A stretch of 64,000 bases of DNA from CAJQLB01 sp041392065 (GCA_041392065.1 JAWKMU010000002.1:62001-126000), one strand, 5' to 3'; shown: positions 43,031 to 52,324, numbered from the stretch's first letter. The notes: generated from the letters alone by a model not told the origin. Made by a program: numbers and translations.

Positions 43031-43837
43031 ATGGAAACCCTAACAACATATAAAAATTTAGCTATAGAGAATTTTTCGACTGTTGGAATAAATATTCTAA
43101 AGGCGTTATTAGTTCTCTTATTTGGATGGTTATTTATTAAACTCATATTAATGGTTTTAAAGAAATCCTTAAAACTATTGAAAGTTGATGACCTTGGACA
43201 GAAAATAAATGACATTGAAATTTTTGAAGGTAAAAAACTTAAGATAAACCTAACTAAGATTATTCTGAAATTTGTTAAGTGGGCTTTATTGCTGATGCTT
43301 ATTATCGTTATTTCTGAAATGTTAGGAATGACCATAGTTTCTGAAGAAATAGGGAAACTTATTGGATATTTGCCTCAACTTTTAAGTGCCGCAGCCATAT
43401 TTGTGATAGGATTGTTTATAGCCAATTTTGTTAAAAAATCCATTCACTCATTTTTTAAATCGTTTGAGCTTTCTGGAGGAAAAATAATAAGTCAATTAGT
43501 GTTTTTTATCCTACTTACAATAATATCTATTACCGCTTTAAACCAAGCTGGTGTTAACACAGATATTATTACCAATAATGTAACGATGATTTTTGCTGCA
43601 TTTCTTGGTGCTTTTGCACTTGCATTAGGATTGGGCTCAAGAGATGTTATTGCAGATTTACTAAAAACGTATTATACCAGACGCACTTATGAAATTGGTA
43701 TGAAAATAAAATTTAAAGACATAGAAGGCGAAATTATTACAATTGGAGACCTTTCTGTGACCTTAAAAACAGCTAATGGTACAATCGTTGTGCCAATTAA
43801 AGACATTGTAGAGAATCAGGTTGAAATACAGGGTTAA
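43031..43837 (+). CDS. Small MscS-like mechanosensitive ion channel
   Basis: A 268-residue membrane protein with about five helices in residues 15-205. The pore-like helix has the Gly/Ala pattern FAAFLGAFALALGLGSRDVIADLL. A short cytoplasmic beta domain follows (RRTYEIGMKIKFKDIEGEI, GTIVVPIKDIVENQVEIQG). It belongs to the MscS superfamily as a reduced form common in Bacteroidota. It is the third gene of the sigma operon and ends in a terminator. Confidence 0.85.
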   Translation: METLTTYKNLAIENFSTVGINILKALLVLLFGWLFIKLILMVLKKSLKLLKVDDLGQKINDIEIFEGKKLKINLTKIILKFVKWALLLMLIIVISEMLGMTIVSEEIGKLIGYLPQLLSAAAIFVIGLFIANFVKKSIHSFFKSFELSGGKIISQLVFFILLTIISITALNQAGVNTDIITNNVTMIFAAFLGAFALALGLGSRDVIADLLKTYYTRRTYEIGMKIKFKDIEGEIITIGDLSVTLKTANGTIVVPIKDIVENQVEIQG

Positions 43838-43902
43838 ACTTATGTTATGGGTATATAAGTTATTGTTAGGGAAGACCCTTTTGACTTGAGAGACTACAAT
43901 AG

Positions 43903-43932
43903 CCCTTTCCATTAATTTGGAAAGGGTTTTTT
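43903..43932. terminator. Rho-independent terminator after MscS gene
   Basis: CCCTTTCC (43903-43910) pairs with GGAAAGGG (43919-43926), followed by six T. It lies between the MscS gene and the convergent LytTR regulator. Confidence 0.85.
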
Positions 43933-43935
43933 ACT

Positions 43936-44655
43936 TTAAAACTTGTCTAAAATATCCAAAACTTCTTTTTTATAACTTCTACTTATTGTAAGTGATTTTC
44001 CAGATATTACAATTTCCTCGTTCGTAAAAGAGTCGATATAATTTATGGCAATAATAAATGATCTATGAATTCTTATAAACTCACTTTTAGGTAGCTTTGC
44101 TTCTACAGCACTAATTGTTTCGCGAGTTACAACAGTAGTTTTGTCTGCCAAATGTATTTTAATATAATCACTATAACTTTCAATGTAAACAATCTCATTA
44201 AATGCAATTTTTTGCATACGTCTATCAGAGCGTACAAACATGAAATTAATAGTTTCTGTATTATTACTAGTGATTTCATAGTTATTTTTATAAACTTCAA
44301 AGTAAGTATTAACTGCTTTTAGCAACCTTTCGAATGAAATTGGTTTTAGGAGGTAATCTACAGCTTGCAATTCAAAACCTTCAACTGCATATTCGCGATA
44401 AGCTGTAGTGAAAATAATCTTAATGTCTTTGTTAATTGATTTTGCAAAAGAAATTCCAGAAATCTCAGGCATATTTATATCTAAAAACACTAAATCAATA
44501 GTGTGATTACTAATAATATTGAAGGCTTCAATACAACTATTACAACTTGCAACAATATTAATGTTTGATATTTTTGAAAGATGTGTTGCTATAACTTCTC
44601 TAGCTATGGCTTCATCATCTACAATAAGGCATGATATGGTTTTTTTAGATTTCAG
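43936..44655 (-). CDS. LytTR-family response regulator, probable CTG start
   Basis: Read from CTG at 44655-44653, the product has 239 residues, beginning MKSKKTISCLIVDDEA. A receiver domain follows (acidic pair Asp13-Asp14, phosphoacceptor Asp59 in VFLDINMP, Thr-Ala in IIFTTAYREYA, Lys in DYLLKPI), then a LytTR DNA-binding domain (FVRSDRRMQKIAFNEIVYIE, FIRIHRSFIIAINYI). If read from the first canonical start (GTG at 44490), the first 55 residues with the acidic pocket are lost. The frame upstream has a stop (TGA) three codons before the CTG and no ATG, GTG or TTG. The CTG overlaps the stop of the kinase gene in a CTGA arrangement, like the common ATGA coupling. Confidence 0.85.
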   Translation of the reverse strand: MKSKKTISCLIVDDEAIAREVIATHLSKISNINIVASCNSCIEAFNIISNHTIDLVFLDINMPEISGISFAKSINKDIKIIFTTAYREYAVEGFELQAVDYLLKPISFERLLKAVNTYFEVYKNNYEITSNNTETINFMFVRSDRRMQKIAFNEIVYIESYSDYIKIHLADKTTVVTRETISAVEAKLPKSEFIRIHRSFIIAINYIDSFTNEEIVISGKSLTISRSYKKEVLDILDKF

Positions 44656-45710
44656 GAATATTCAGTATTTATTATTAAAGTCACTTTAAAAATATCATTT
44701 TCATTTATAATATTTAATTGATATGCATCTTTATACAAAAGTGAAAGACGTTTTTTCAAATTTTCTAAGCCTATTCCCTTTGAGTTGTCTTGCGAATTTG
44801 ATGTTGTATTTTCTATTTCAAAATGAATTCTATTTTCAAGGCATGAAAGCCTGATTTTTATTTTAAGTAATCCTTTTTTAATAGCACCATGTTTAAAACT
44901 GTTTTCAATAAATGGAAGCAGCAACATAGGAGCGATTTTAGTTGTTTCAGAGATGTTTTTAGTTGTAAACGAGATATCTAAGGTTTCATTAAATCGCATT
45001 TTTTCTAAAGAAATGTAATCTACTATATGATTAATGTCATCTTTTAAAAGTACAAAAGGCTTATCAATTTGATAGAGTAAATAATCTAATAAATTCGATA
45101 GCTTCAAAATCATTTCAGGAGTTTCTTCTGCTTTTTTTAGAGCAAATCCATACATTGTATTCAAGGTATTGAACAAGAAGTGAGGATGAATTTGCATTTT
45201 TAAATAATTAAGTTCTTGTTCTTTTAATTTAAGCTGGGTCTCTAAGATTTTTGTCTCTAATAACTTAGTTTTTTCTACATGTTTTAAATTGAGCTTTAAA
45301 AGTTTAAAAGCACTCACAACAATAACTACTAAGTAAACAGCAATCATTACAAAAAATAGATTTCTACTTATAGGTGCCATTTTGCTATACTCAAAGCTTG
45401 ATAAGTATATCAAACCAAAAAATACTGAAACCAATATCAAATAACCTGATATTATTAAGCTATAAATTGAGTATAATCCAAATAATAAGTAACGCTTTTT
45501 TATTAAATAATCAGGTATTAGTTTGTAAATAGAAACATAAGTTGTTGCTATAGTTATTGGCATTAAAAATAAAGAAAAGGAAAGTATATAGTTGTCATCA
45601 TTACTCTCAAAACCAAAGAAATAAGTAAAAAAGAGAAGTACACCACACCAAAAAATGATGTGGATTATTAATTGCACTATTTTATTTAAAATAAATTCTT
45701 TGCTAAGCAT
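44652..45710 (-). CDS. LytS-type sensor histidine kinase (His_kinase family)
   Basis: A 352-residue protein with four transmembrane helices in the first 145 residues (about 10-30, 42-62, 77-100, 118-140), a coiled-coil (KLLETKILETQLKLKEQEL), the His_kinase motif MQIHPHFLFNTLN with the phosphorylated His, and an ATPase domain with IENSFKHGA and GIGLENLKKRL. It should phosphorylate the LytTR regulator encoded in the CTGA overlap downstream. Signal unknown. Confidence 0.93.
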   Translation of the reverse strand: MLSKEFILNKIVQLIIHIIFWCGVLLFFTYFFGFESNDDNYILSFSLFLMPITIATTYVSIYKLIPDYLIKKRYLLFGLYSIYSLIISGYLILVSVFFGLIYLSSFEYSKMAPISRNLFFVMIAVYLVVIVVSAFKLLKLNLKHVEKTKLLETKILETQLKLKEQELNYLKMQIHPHFLFNTLNTMYGFALKKAEETPEMILKLSNLLDYLLYQIDKPFVLLKDDINHIVDYISLEKMRFNETLDISFTTKNISETTKIAPMLLLPFIENSFKHGAIKKGLLKIKIRLSCLENRIHFEIENTTSNSQDNSKGIGLENLKKRLSLLYKDAYQLNIINENDIFKVTLIINTEYS

Positions 45711-45899
45711 ATAAACTAATAATATACAATATTACTACAATTATTTAGGCAATATTGATTTTGTAGACGAATGACAACTTTAGAGCTTGTTTTAGCATTT
45801 TGGTTATTTCAATAGTTAAATTGGTTATCTATCGCAATTTGCATTTTATACTTTTAATTAAGGCTATGTTTGTTCAAAGTTTAATTAAAACCATTACAT

Positions 45900-46280
45900 A
45901 TGAAAACATTATTTATATTATTAGCTAACATCTTTGTTGAAGGAGGTGTATTTATGATGTCACTGATTCTTATCTGCTTATTATTGTCTATTTTCTTTTT
46001 AATAAAAGGGTTTTCTGATGTTAATAAGAATATTGTAAACTCGAAAAAGATGCTCAGATTGTCAATAGATAGCAGCCTCTTAGGCTTAGTGATAGGTTTT
46101 TTTGCTTCAATTTTGGGGCTTATTTCTGCATTCGATTCTGTAGAAGCTATGGGAAATCCTAATCCAGCAGTTTTTGCTGGAGGATTAAAAGTATCATTAT
46201 TAACTGCTACATTTGGTTTATTCACCTTTATAATTGCTAGAATTGGAATTCTTATATTAAAATGGAAACAAAAAGATTAA
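45900..46280 (+). CDS. Small MotA/TolQ/ExbB-like membrane protein
   Basis: A 126-residue protein with three hydrophobic helices (about 5-38, 58-82, 95-118). Its second half resembles the TolQ/ExbB/MotA core (DSSLLGLVIGFFASILGLISAFDSVE, NPAVFAGGLKVSLLTATFGLFTFIIA). It lacks the large cytoplasmic loop of typical ExbB and has no ExbD partner nearby. It lies between a two-component system and an esterase gene. Function unknown. Confidence 0.75.
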   Translation: MKTLFILLANIFVEGGVFMMSLILICLLLSIFFLIKGFSDVNKNIVNSKKMLRLSIDSSLLGLVIGFFASILGLISAFDSVEAMGNPNPAVFAGGLKVSLLTATFGLFTFIIARIGILILKWKQKD

Positions 46281-46318
46281 GTTTTAAATCAAATCAGCAA
46301 CAATAATATTTCTCAAAA

Positions 46319-47551
46319 ATGCGAACAGTTTTATATATACTGATTTACTTTTTTAGTTTTCTATCACTTTATGGCCAAGAGAATTCCTATTTATATCAAA
46401 TTGGTATAGCAGATACTTTATATTCTAAGACCTTGAATGAAACCAGAACTATTTATGTGCAAATTCCAGAAAGTTACCAACAAAATTCAAATCAAAAATA
46501 CCCAGTTGTCTATATAATAGATGGTGAAATATTTTTACCTACTGTGAGTAATATTTTAGAGTTTTATAGTGGAGGTTTCATGCCAGAAATGGTTCTTATT
46601 GGAATATCAAATGAAAAGAATAGAACGAGAGATTTAACAATTTCAAAAATCAATTCAAAATATGGAATGCCGTTTAATGAGGAAAATGGTGAGGCTTCAA
46701 GTTTTTTAAAATTTATTGAAGATGAATTAATACCTTATGTAGAAAAAATGTATCCTGTTACTAACTACAGAAGCCTCATAGGTCATTCTTATGGAGGGCT
46801 TTTTAGTACCTATACATTAATGCATAAACCTGAATTATTTGCCAACTATCTATGTATTGACCCAAGCTTGGATTGGGATAATCAGAAGATTTTAAAACAA
46901 ATGAAAGAAGTATCATCTAAAGATTACTTTTCAGAAAAATCTTTATATGTGTCTTTAAGTGGTCAACTACATATGCAAAATTCTAAAGTGACTATAGATA
47001 ATGTAATGCAAGACACAACAGATTACACACTATTTGCACGTTCTAATATCAATTTTTCTAATTTTATAAAACAGATAAAACCTTCAGGATTAGAGTTTAA
47101 TTGGCAGTTTTACTCAAAGGATATACATGGAACCGTTCCGCAACCATCAATTAGAGATGGTTTAATTTCTGTATTTGAATGGTACCAAATGGAAAATACA
47201 GATAAAATTAACAATCCAGAATCTACAAAAGATGAGCTATTACAAATCATTAACAATAGAGAGAATAAATTAAACAAACATTTTGGTTATGCTGTACCAC
47301 CTTATCCTGAATTTCTTTTGAATATGTCAGGATATATGAATTTAGAAATGCAGCAACTTGAAAAATCTAAAATGTACTTTGAACTGGCAATAAAATATTA
47401 TCCAACGAGCGCCAATGCTTACGATTCAATGGCAGATTATTATTCAGCACAGAATGACACTATTAACGCTTTAAAATTTGTTACTAAGGCTTATAATTTA
47501 AGCGGAGATAATTATTATAAAGAGCGCATGAAGCTATTTAATAATAAATGA
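46319..47551 (+). CDS. Secreted alpha/beta-hydrolase esterase (esterase D/IroE-like) with C-terminal TPR-like tail
   Basis: A 410-residue protein with signal peptide ending LYGQ. An esterase domain lies at about 35-290 (YPVVYIIDGEIFLPTVSNIL, VLIGISNEKNRTRDLT, catalytic Ser in GHSYGGLFSTYTL, Asp in DPSLDWDNQ region, His in DIHGTVPQPSI). The C-terminal part (330-405) looks like a TPR pair (KMYFELAIKYYPTSANAYDSMADYY). Relatives hydrolyse siderophore or acetyl esters; the substrate here is unknown. It starts 38 bases after the ExbB-like gene. Confidence 0.87.
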   Translation: MRTVLYILIYFFSFLSLYGQENSYLYQIGIADTLYSKTLNETRTIYVQIPESYQQNSNQKYPVVYIIDGEIFLPTVSNILEFYSGGFMPEMVLIGISNEKNRTRDLTISKINSKYGMPFNEENGEASSFLKFIEDELIPYVEKMYPVTNYRSLIGHSYGGLFSTYTLMHKPELFANYLCIDPSLDWDNQKILKQMKEVSSKDYFSEKSLYVSLSGQLHMQNSKVTIDNVMQDTTDYTLFARSNINFSNFIKQIKPSGLEFNWQFYSKDIHGTVPQPSIRDGLISVFEWYQMENTDKINNPESTKDELLQIINNRENKLNKHFGYAVPPYPEFLLNMSGYMNLEMQQLEKSKMYFELAIKYYPTSANAYDSMADYYSAQNDTINALKFVTKAYNLSGDNYYKERMKLFNNK

Positions 47552-47552
47552 A

Positions 47553-47610
47553 GTATTGTATTAGCTATTAATTACAATACCTCACCTTATAATAAGGTTA
47601 ATTTTAACCT
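47553..47610. terminator. Cluster of hairpins between convergent genes
   Basis: GTATTGTA/TACAATAC (47553-47560 with 47573-47580), then ACCTTA/TAAGGT (47584-47598) and AGGTTAA/TTAACCT (47595-47610). They lie between the esterase and the endonuclease gene and probably end both transcripts. The last two overlap and are mutually exclusive. Confidence 0.6.
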
Positions 47611-47621
47611 ACCTTTTGGTT

Positions 47622-49451
47622 TTAGTTTCTTATAAGTTTTTTTATTGATGTTTGCTTATTTGCCGTCATTTTAACCAAATAAATACCTTTATTTAAACTT
47701 GAAATATTCACCCAATTTTTATCTGTAGAAATGGTTTTCGAAATAATCAATTTTCCTAAAACATCATAGACTTGTACCAAAGTAGGTTGATTTATATAAA
47801 ATTCTAATTTATTTATTGAAATTGGGTTTGGGTACATTTTAAATAAATTCAATTCAGAATCGTTGATACTTAGACTGCTATAGCAAGTCCACGACAAATC
47901 ATCAATTGCAACTCGGTCTCCACCAGTTGTTTCCTCAGTAATAAGAATAGTTACATTGCCTTCAACATTAATATTATTTAAAGTTGTGGTTTGCACTGTG
48001 TCATCATAAGGAATTGATCCTTTGAAGACTCCGTTTACGTAGAGGCTTAAATTTCCTGTTCCTCCAGTAAATTTTCTTTGTGTAGTAACGGTTAAATCAC
48101 CAATACCTCCTGATACAGATGGAGAAGTAAGAGTCCCATTAGTAGAGTTTCTTACATCTATTGTTAAGGCTTTACCGTTTATGGTTTGATCTGTTCTTGA
48201 AGAAGTTGCAGACCATCCCAATCCATTGTCGCCTGCCCAATTTACAGTAGTGTAACTGCTTGAATTTGTTGCTATGGTAGCAAAAGACTCTTCAGCACAA
48301 TATAAATTTGAACCATTGTTGGTAGTCGTTTCACAATCTTGATTGCTAAAACCAGATTCGTTTCCAGCAGCATCTTTGGCTTTAACTGTAAAGCAATAAT
48401 TGGTGTTTGCAGTTAGTCCTGTTACCGAATATGACGTATTTGTAGTTGTTGCATTAAAACCACCATCAACAAATACGTCATAACCAATTACTCCAATATT
48501 ATCTGTTGAGGCTGTCCAAGTCAAATCTATCGAATTATCTGTAGGGTTAGAAGCTGTTAAATTTGTAGGGTCAGTAGGGTTTTCAGTATCTGGAGTTGGA
48601 TTCCAAATCATATTTGCATATTCAGGATGATCTACAAATGGGTTGGCATTTCCTTGAAAATTGTATGCTGCATTATTTCTATCTCTTTCCCTTTGGTCTA
48701 CAGGATCTACATTATAATGCCAATCTAATAGTACATCTATTGCCCAACCGTAAAATACTTGGTCTTCGGTGCCATTAAACATATCAAAGCTTGTGTAGCT
48801 ATCCACAGTGTTTTCGTATCGAGTAGCAAAGTATAATAAAGCTCTAGCTATGTCGCCTTTAAATTCGTCAATTGGTTCAAAAACACTACCAGAATAACCA
48901 ATCATATTACTAGAACCACGAATAGAACCATTTAGCGAAACCCAATCATCATTATTAGCTTCTCCAAAAGGAAGGCTACCTCTAAAATTGTTTACACGAC
49001 CATCTGTAGGAATTACATGGTGAATATCGCTGTACATTGGATAAGCACTTCCAAAGGCAGATTGAGGAATCAAGTGTTCTCTATTATAACAATCTCCTTC
49101 TGCCATTTGATTACCACATTGGTTGTTGCCATGAGTGTAATTATATGGATCATTCCCTGAAGGGTCTTCAGAATAAAAATCTAAGATGGTTCCATCATTT
49201 TCGTAGTTGTTTCCAGATGAAACTGCTACATCAGAATGTGTATCAATGTAGCCATTAGAACCTGAAATTCCGTTACCATCATATAACTGGTCGTAAGTTC
49301 TTGTTATATGACCATTGGTAATAATGTTTTTTAGCTCTGTTTTTAACGCAAAACCAGATAAGCCATCTGCTGAGTCATAGTAATTTGCTGGTATTTGTGC
49401 AAAAACAGTAGTCGTTATAATTGTAAAAAGTACTGTGTAAAATTGTTTCAT
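47622..49451 (-). CDS. Secreted endonuclease I with FN3 domain and T9SS sorting tail
   Basis: A 609-residue protein with signal peptide ending TVFAQ. The endonuclease I (NucM/EndA) domain lies at about 20-285, with the His-metal motif NREHLIPQSAF and SDIHHVIPTDGRVNNFRG. A fibronectin type III domain lies at about 298-380 (DPTNLTASNPTDNSIDLTW). A beta-sandwich follows, then a type IX sorting domain at about 535-609 (LFKMYPNPISINKLEF, GIYLVKMTANKQTSIKKLIRN). It likely degrades extracellular DNA for nutrient or phosphate supply. Confidence 0.93.
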   Translation of the reverse strand: MKQFYTVLFTIITTTVFAQIPANYYDSADGLSGFALKTELKNIITNGHITRTYDQLYDGNGISGSNGYIDTHSDVAVSSGNNYENDGTILDFYSEDPSGNDPYNYTHGNNQCGNQMAEGDCYNREHLIPQSAFGSAYPMYSDIHHVIPTDGRVNNFRGSLPFGEANNDDWVSLNGSIRGSSNMIGYSGSVFEPIDEFKGDIARALLYFATRYENTVDSYTSFDMFNGTEDQVFYGWAIDVLLDWHYNVDPVDQRERDRNNAAYNFQGNANPFVDHPEYANMIWNPTPDTENPTDPTNLTASNPTDNSIDLTWTASTDNIGVIGYDVFVDGGFNATTTNTSYSVTGLTANTNYCFTVKAKDAAGNESGFSNQDCETTTNNGSNLYCAEESFATIATNSSSYTTVNWAGDNGLGWSATSSRTDQTINGKALTIDVRNSTNGTLTSPSVSGGIGDLTVTTQRKFTGGTGNLSLYVNGVFKGSIPYDDTVQTTTLNNINVEGNVTILITEETTGGDRVAIDDLSWTCYSSLSINDSELNLFKMYPNPISINKLEFYINQPTLVQVYDVLGKLIISKTISTDKNWVNISSLNKGIYLVKMTANKQTSIKKLIRN

Positions 49452-50672
49452 CTATTTGTTGTTTTTTCGTTCTAATAATGCCATGTAAAAGCCATCATAA
49501 CCAGATTCGTGTGCCAATATCTTTTTGTCTTCTACAAAAGTAAATTCTTTTCCTAAATCTGAAGCTAAAAAGTTATTAACTTGATCTTGATTCTCAGATG
49601 GTAATACAGAGCAGGTTGCATATACTAATTTGCCTCCAGGTTTTACAATTTTTGAATATTGTTGCAGTACATCAGCCTGTACACCACGAATTTTATCTAA
49701 AAATTCAGGTTCCAATTTCCATTTAGCATCAGGATTTCGTCTTAATACACCTAATCCAGAACAAGGTGCATCTATTAATACTCTATCTGCTTTTTCATGT
49801 AATTTTTTTATTGGTTTAGTAGAGTCGATCACTCTCATATCGAAATTATGGACACCATTTCGTTTAGCCCTTATTTTTAATTTTTTCAATTTACTTTCAT
49901 AAATATCCATAGCAATAAGCTGTCCTTTATTTTCCATTAAAGATGCTAAATGCAATGTTTTGCCTCCAGCTCCTGCACAAGTGTCTACAACTTTCATGCC
50001 TGGTTTTACATCAAGAAACTCAGCAACCAATTGAGATGAAGCATCTTGTACTTCAAACCAACCGTCTTTAAAGGTATCAGTTACAAAAACATTGGCTCTT
50101 TCTTTGAGTCTTAGAGCTAAAGGATAGTTTGGCAAAAACTCGGTTTCTATGTTTTCAGATTGTAGCCTAAGTTGTAAATCTTTTTTATTGGTTTTTAAAG
50201 TATTTACTCTGAGTATGACTTCGGCTTGTTCATTTTGTTTGGCTATTTCTTTGGTCCATTTTGCTTCACCTAATTCTTTTAAACCAACTTCATCTATCCA
50301 ATCTGGAATAGATTCGCGGTACTTTCTATCTTTTGATAGCTCATCAAAACGACCTTTTATTTTTCGAGTTGGAGTATTTTCAAAGTATTTCCAATCAGGT
50401 AATTTGATGCCTCTTAGAGTTGCCCAAACAGCAAACATTCGCCATAAATTATCTCTATCAAAAGGTTCTTTAACATCAGCAATTTCTGCATATAAGCGTT
50501 TCCAACGTACAATGTCGTAGGTGGTTTCTGCTACAAAAGCTCTGTCTCGACTTCCCCAACGTTTGTCACGTTTTAAAAGCTGCTGAATTACTTTATCAGC
50601 ATATTCACCTTCATTAAATATTTGCATTAAACCATCAATAGTGGCAAAGCATAAGTTTCTGTGTAAGCGCAT
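49452..50672 (-). CDS. RsmB/NOP2-family rRNA m5C methyltransferase
   Basis: From the Met at 50672 (MRLHRNLCFATIDGLMQIFNEG) the protein has 406 residues. An N-terminal NusB-like domain precedes the class I methyltransferase domain: DASSQLVAEFLDVKPGMKVVDTCAGAGGKTLHLAS, DAPCSGLGVLRRNPDAKW (catalytic Cys in PCSG) and YATCSVLPSENQDQV (second Cys). It methylates cytosine in ribosomal RNA. A longer frame begins at 50693 but adds only seven unconserved residues. It begins right after the endonuclease gene on the opposite end, divergent from a BNR-repeat gene. Confidence 0.93.
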   Translation of the reverse strand: MRLHRNLCFATIDGLMQIFNEGEYADKVIQQLLKRDKRWGSRDRAFVAETTYDIVRWKRLYAEIADVKEPFDRDNLWRMFAVWATLRGIKLPDWKYFENTPTRKIKGRFDELSKDRKYRESIPDWIDEVGLKELGEAKWTKEIAKQNEQAEVILRVNTLKTNKKDLQLRLQSENIETEFLPNYPLALRLKERANVFVTDTFKDGWFEVQDASSQLVAEFLDVKPGMKVVDTCAGAGGKTLHLASLMENKGQLIAMDIYESKLKKLKIRAKRNGVHNFDMRVIDSTKPIKKLHEKADRVLIDAPCSGLGVLRRNPDAKWKLEPEFLDKIRGVQADVLQQYSKIVKPGGKLVYATCSVLPSENQDQVNNFLASDLGKEFTFVEDKKILAHESGYDGFYMALLERKNNK

Positions 50673-50774
50673 AAAATTTAAATAAGCATGCAAAGGTAGT
50701 TTAAAAAGTTTATTTGTTGAATCGTTTAGTGGTTTATTCAGTTTGTTTTCTATTTTTAAGAAAATTTTTAAGTC

Positions 50775-51833
50775 ATGAGACTAATACTTTTATTTGTTTT
50801 TTTACTCATACTAGTATCCTGTGGGAGAAAAGAATCAGGTTTTGTACCTAGAACTTTTAAAAAGGTTGAGATAGAAGCTTTACTGCAGGATTCTTTGTTG
50901 AATGTAAGGGCAATCGAAGTTGATATGAATTATGCTTTGAGTTTTGCTGCATCAAATGGGATTATAGGTGGTAATTATTTCCAAAATGAAGAAGTTATTG
51001 GAATAAGAGATACAATTAGAAATGATTCAGTTTTTATGAACTTTAGATCATTAGCTAGTCCATCAAATAATTATGGTTTTTTATTGAGTATAGGCTCTCC
51101 AGCTCAACTTTACAAAGTAAGTATTGATTCAATATATTTAGTTTATAAAGAAGAACATGAAAAAGCATTTTACGATTCCATGGATTTTTGGAATGATCAA
51201 GAAGGTATTGCCATTGGTGATCCAACTGAAGATTGTATGAGTATTATAATAACTCGTGATGGTGGCAATACTTGGTCAAAATTATCTTGCGATAATTTAC
51301 CAAAAACCAAGGCTGGAGAGGCTGCTTTTGCTGCAAGTGATACCAATATTGCAATTGTTGGTGACCATACTTGGGTTGCTACTGGAGGCAATGTAAGTAG
51401 AGTATTGTATTCTCCAGATAAAGGAAATACTTGGGAAGTTTATGATACACCCATTATACAAGGCACTGAAACTACAGGAATGTATTCTATTGACTTTTAC
51501 GATGCTTTGAATGGATTTGCCATTGGAGGCGATTATACAAAGCCAGAAGATAACTCATCAAACAAAATTAGAACTAAAGATGGTGGCAAAACTTGGGAAG
51601 TTGTTGGTGTAAACCAAGAACCTGGTTATAGAAGTTGTGTACAGTATATCCCAAATAGAGAAGGGAAGGAGTTGGTTGTGGTAGGTTTTAATGGTATAGA
51701 TTATTCTAATGATGCTGGAAGTACATGGAAACATTTAAGTAACGAAGGATTTTATTCAATAAGATTTTTAAATGATAGTGTAGCTTATGCTGCTGGAAAA
51801 GGAAGAATAAGTAAGCTTACTTTTAAAGAATAA
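50775..51833 (+). CDS. BNR/YCF48-like beta-propeller lipoprotein
   Basis: A 352-residue protein with a lipoprotein signal (MRLILLFVFLLILVSCGRKES; lipobox Cys16). Repeated Asp-box motifs follow: TRDGGNTWSKL, SPDKGNTWEVY, TKDGGKTWEVV, SNDAGSTWKHL, each forming a propeller blade turn. Similar proteins are called oxidoreductase, sialidase-like or YCF48-like; no enzymatic residues can be assigned. It ends in a perfect palindromic terminator. Confidence 0.86.
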   Translation: MRLILLFVFLLILVSCGRKESGFVPRTFKKVEIEALLQDSLLNVRAIEVDMNYALSFAASNGIIGGNYFQNEEVIGIRDTIRNDSVFMNFRSLASPSNNYGFLLSIGSPAQLYKVSIDSIYLVYKEEHEKAFYDSMDFWNDQEGIAIGDPTEDCMSIIITRDGGNTWSKLSCDNLPKTKAGEAAFAASDTNIAIVGDHTWVATGGNVSRVLYSPDKGNTWEVYDTPIIQGTETTGMYSIDFYDALNGFAIGGDYTKPEDNSSNKIRTKDGGKTWEVVGVNQEPGYRSCVQYIPNREGKELVVVGFNGIDYSNDAGSTWKHLSNEGFYSIRFLNDSVAYAAGKGRISKLTFKE

Positions 51834-51857
51834 AAAAGAGGCAATTGCCTCTTTTTT
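51832..51857. terminator. Perfectly palindromic bidirectional terminator
   Basis: AAAAAAGAGGCA is followed at once by its near reverse complement through a GCAATTGC centre, ending in TTTTTT. All 26 bases form a perfect palindrome between the convergent lipoprotein and Spy-like genes. Confidence 0.85.
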
Positions 51858-51873
51858 ATTCTTTTTCATTGCG

Positions 51874-52320
51874 TTAGTTTTTTTGTCTTCGCCTTTTGTA
51901 TTCTTCAATCATTTTTTGTTTGAATTCGTCTTCAGCCCTTATAAGCCTCCAAATTTTTTTTGAAGAAATGATAGATTTTAAATCTTTAACAAGTTTCTTT
52001 TTTAGTTGAAGCTGTGCTTCTTCGGCAGATAAAAAGGATGCCACAAATTTCTCAGAAACTTCATCTGCTAAATCTTCAAGTTTTTCTCCTCTTTTCACAT
52101 TTTGTCTGAATTCATCTCTTTGATTTTGTCTTACTTTTTCAAGCTCGTCATTATACTTGTTGTAAATAGGCCAAAACCCTTGAGCTTCTTTAGCAGATAA
52201 ATCTAATTTTTCTGTAATAAAGGCTACTTTAAAGGCTTTTATTTTTTCAATTCTGTCATTAGGTTGAGCCATTGTAACAAGGAATCCAAAGACAAATAAG
52301 AGTGTAAATATTTTTTTCAT
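51874..52320 (-). CDS. Spy/CpxP-like periplasmic protein of ECF module
   Basis: A protein of about 148 residues from the Met at 52320 (MKKIFTLLFVFGFLVTMAQ as signal). The all-helical mature part contains LDLSAKEAQGFWPIYNKYNDELEKVR, a two-helix LTxxQ-like arrangement seen in Flavobacteriaceae proteins named sensor of ECF-type sigma factor. An upstream Met (52332) adds MTKK and would overlap the anti-sigma-like gene by eight bases. It is the third gene of an ECF sigma operon. Confidence 0.82.
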   Translation of the reverse strand: MKKIFTLLFVFGFLVTMAQPNDRIEKIKAFKVAFITEKLDLSAKEAQGFWPIYNKYNDELEKVRQNQRDEFRQNVKRGEKLEDLADEVSEKFVASFLSAEEAQLQLKKKLVKDLKSIISSKKIWRLIRAEDEFKQKMIEEYKRRRQKN

Positions 52321-52324
52321 TTTT

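Noticed and set aside
43936..44490. Response regulator starting at GTG 44490
   Set aside because: This would remove the first third of the receiver domain, although the missing part is encoded in frame upstream.
45881..46225. Minus-strand frame opposite the ExbB-like gene
   Set aside because: Shadow; Asn/Lys/Ile-rich without any motif, while the plus-strand frame has helices and a family pattern.
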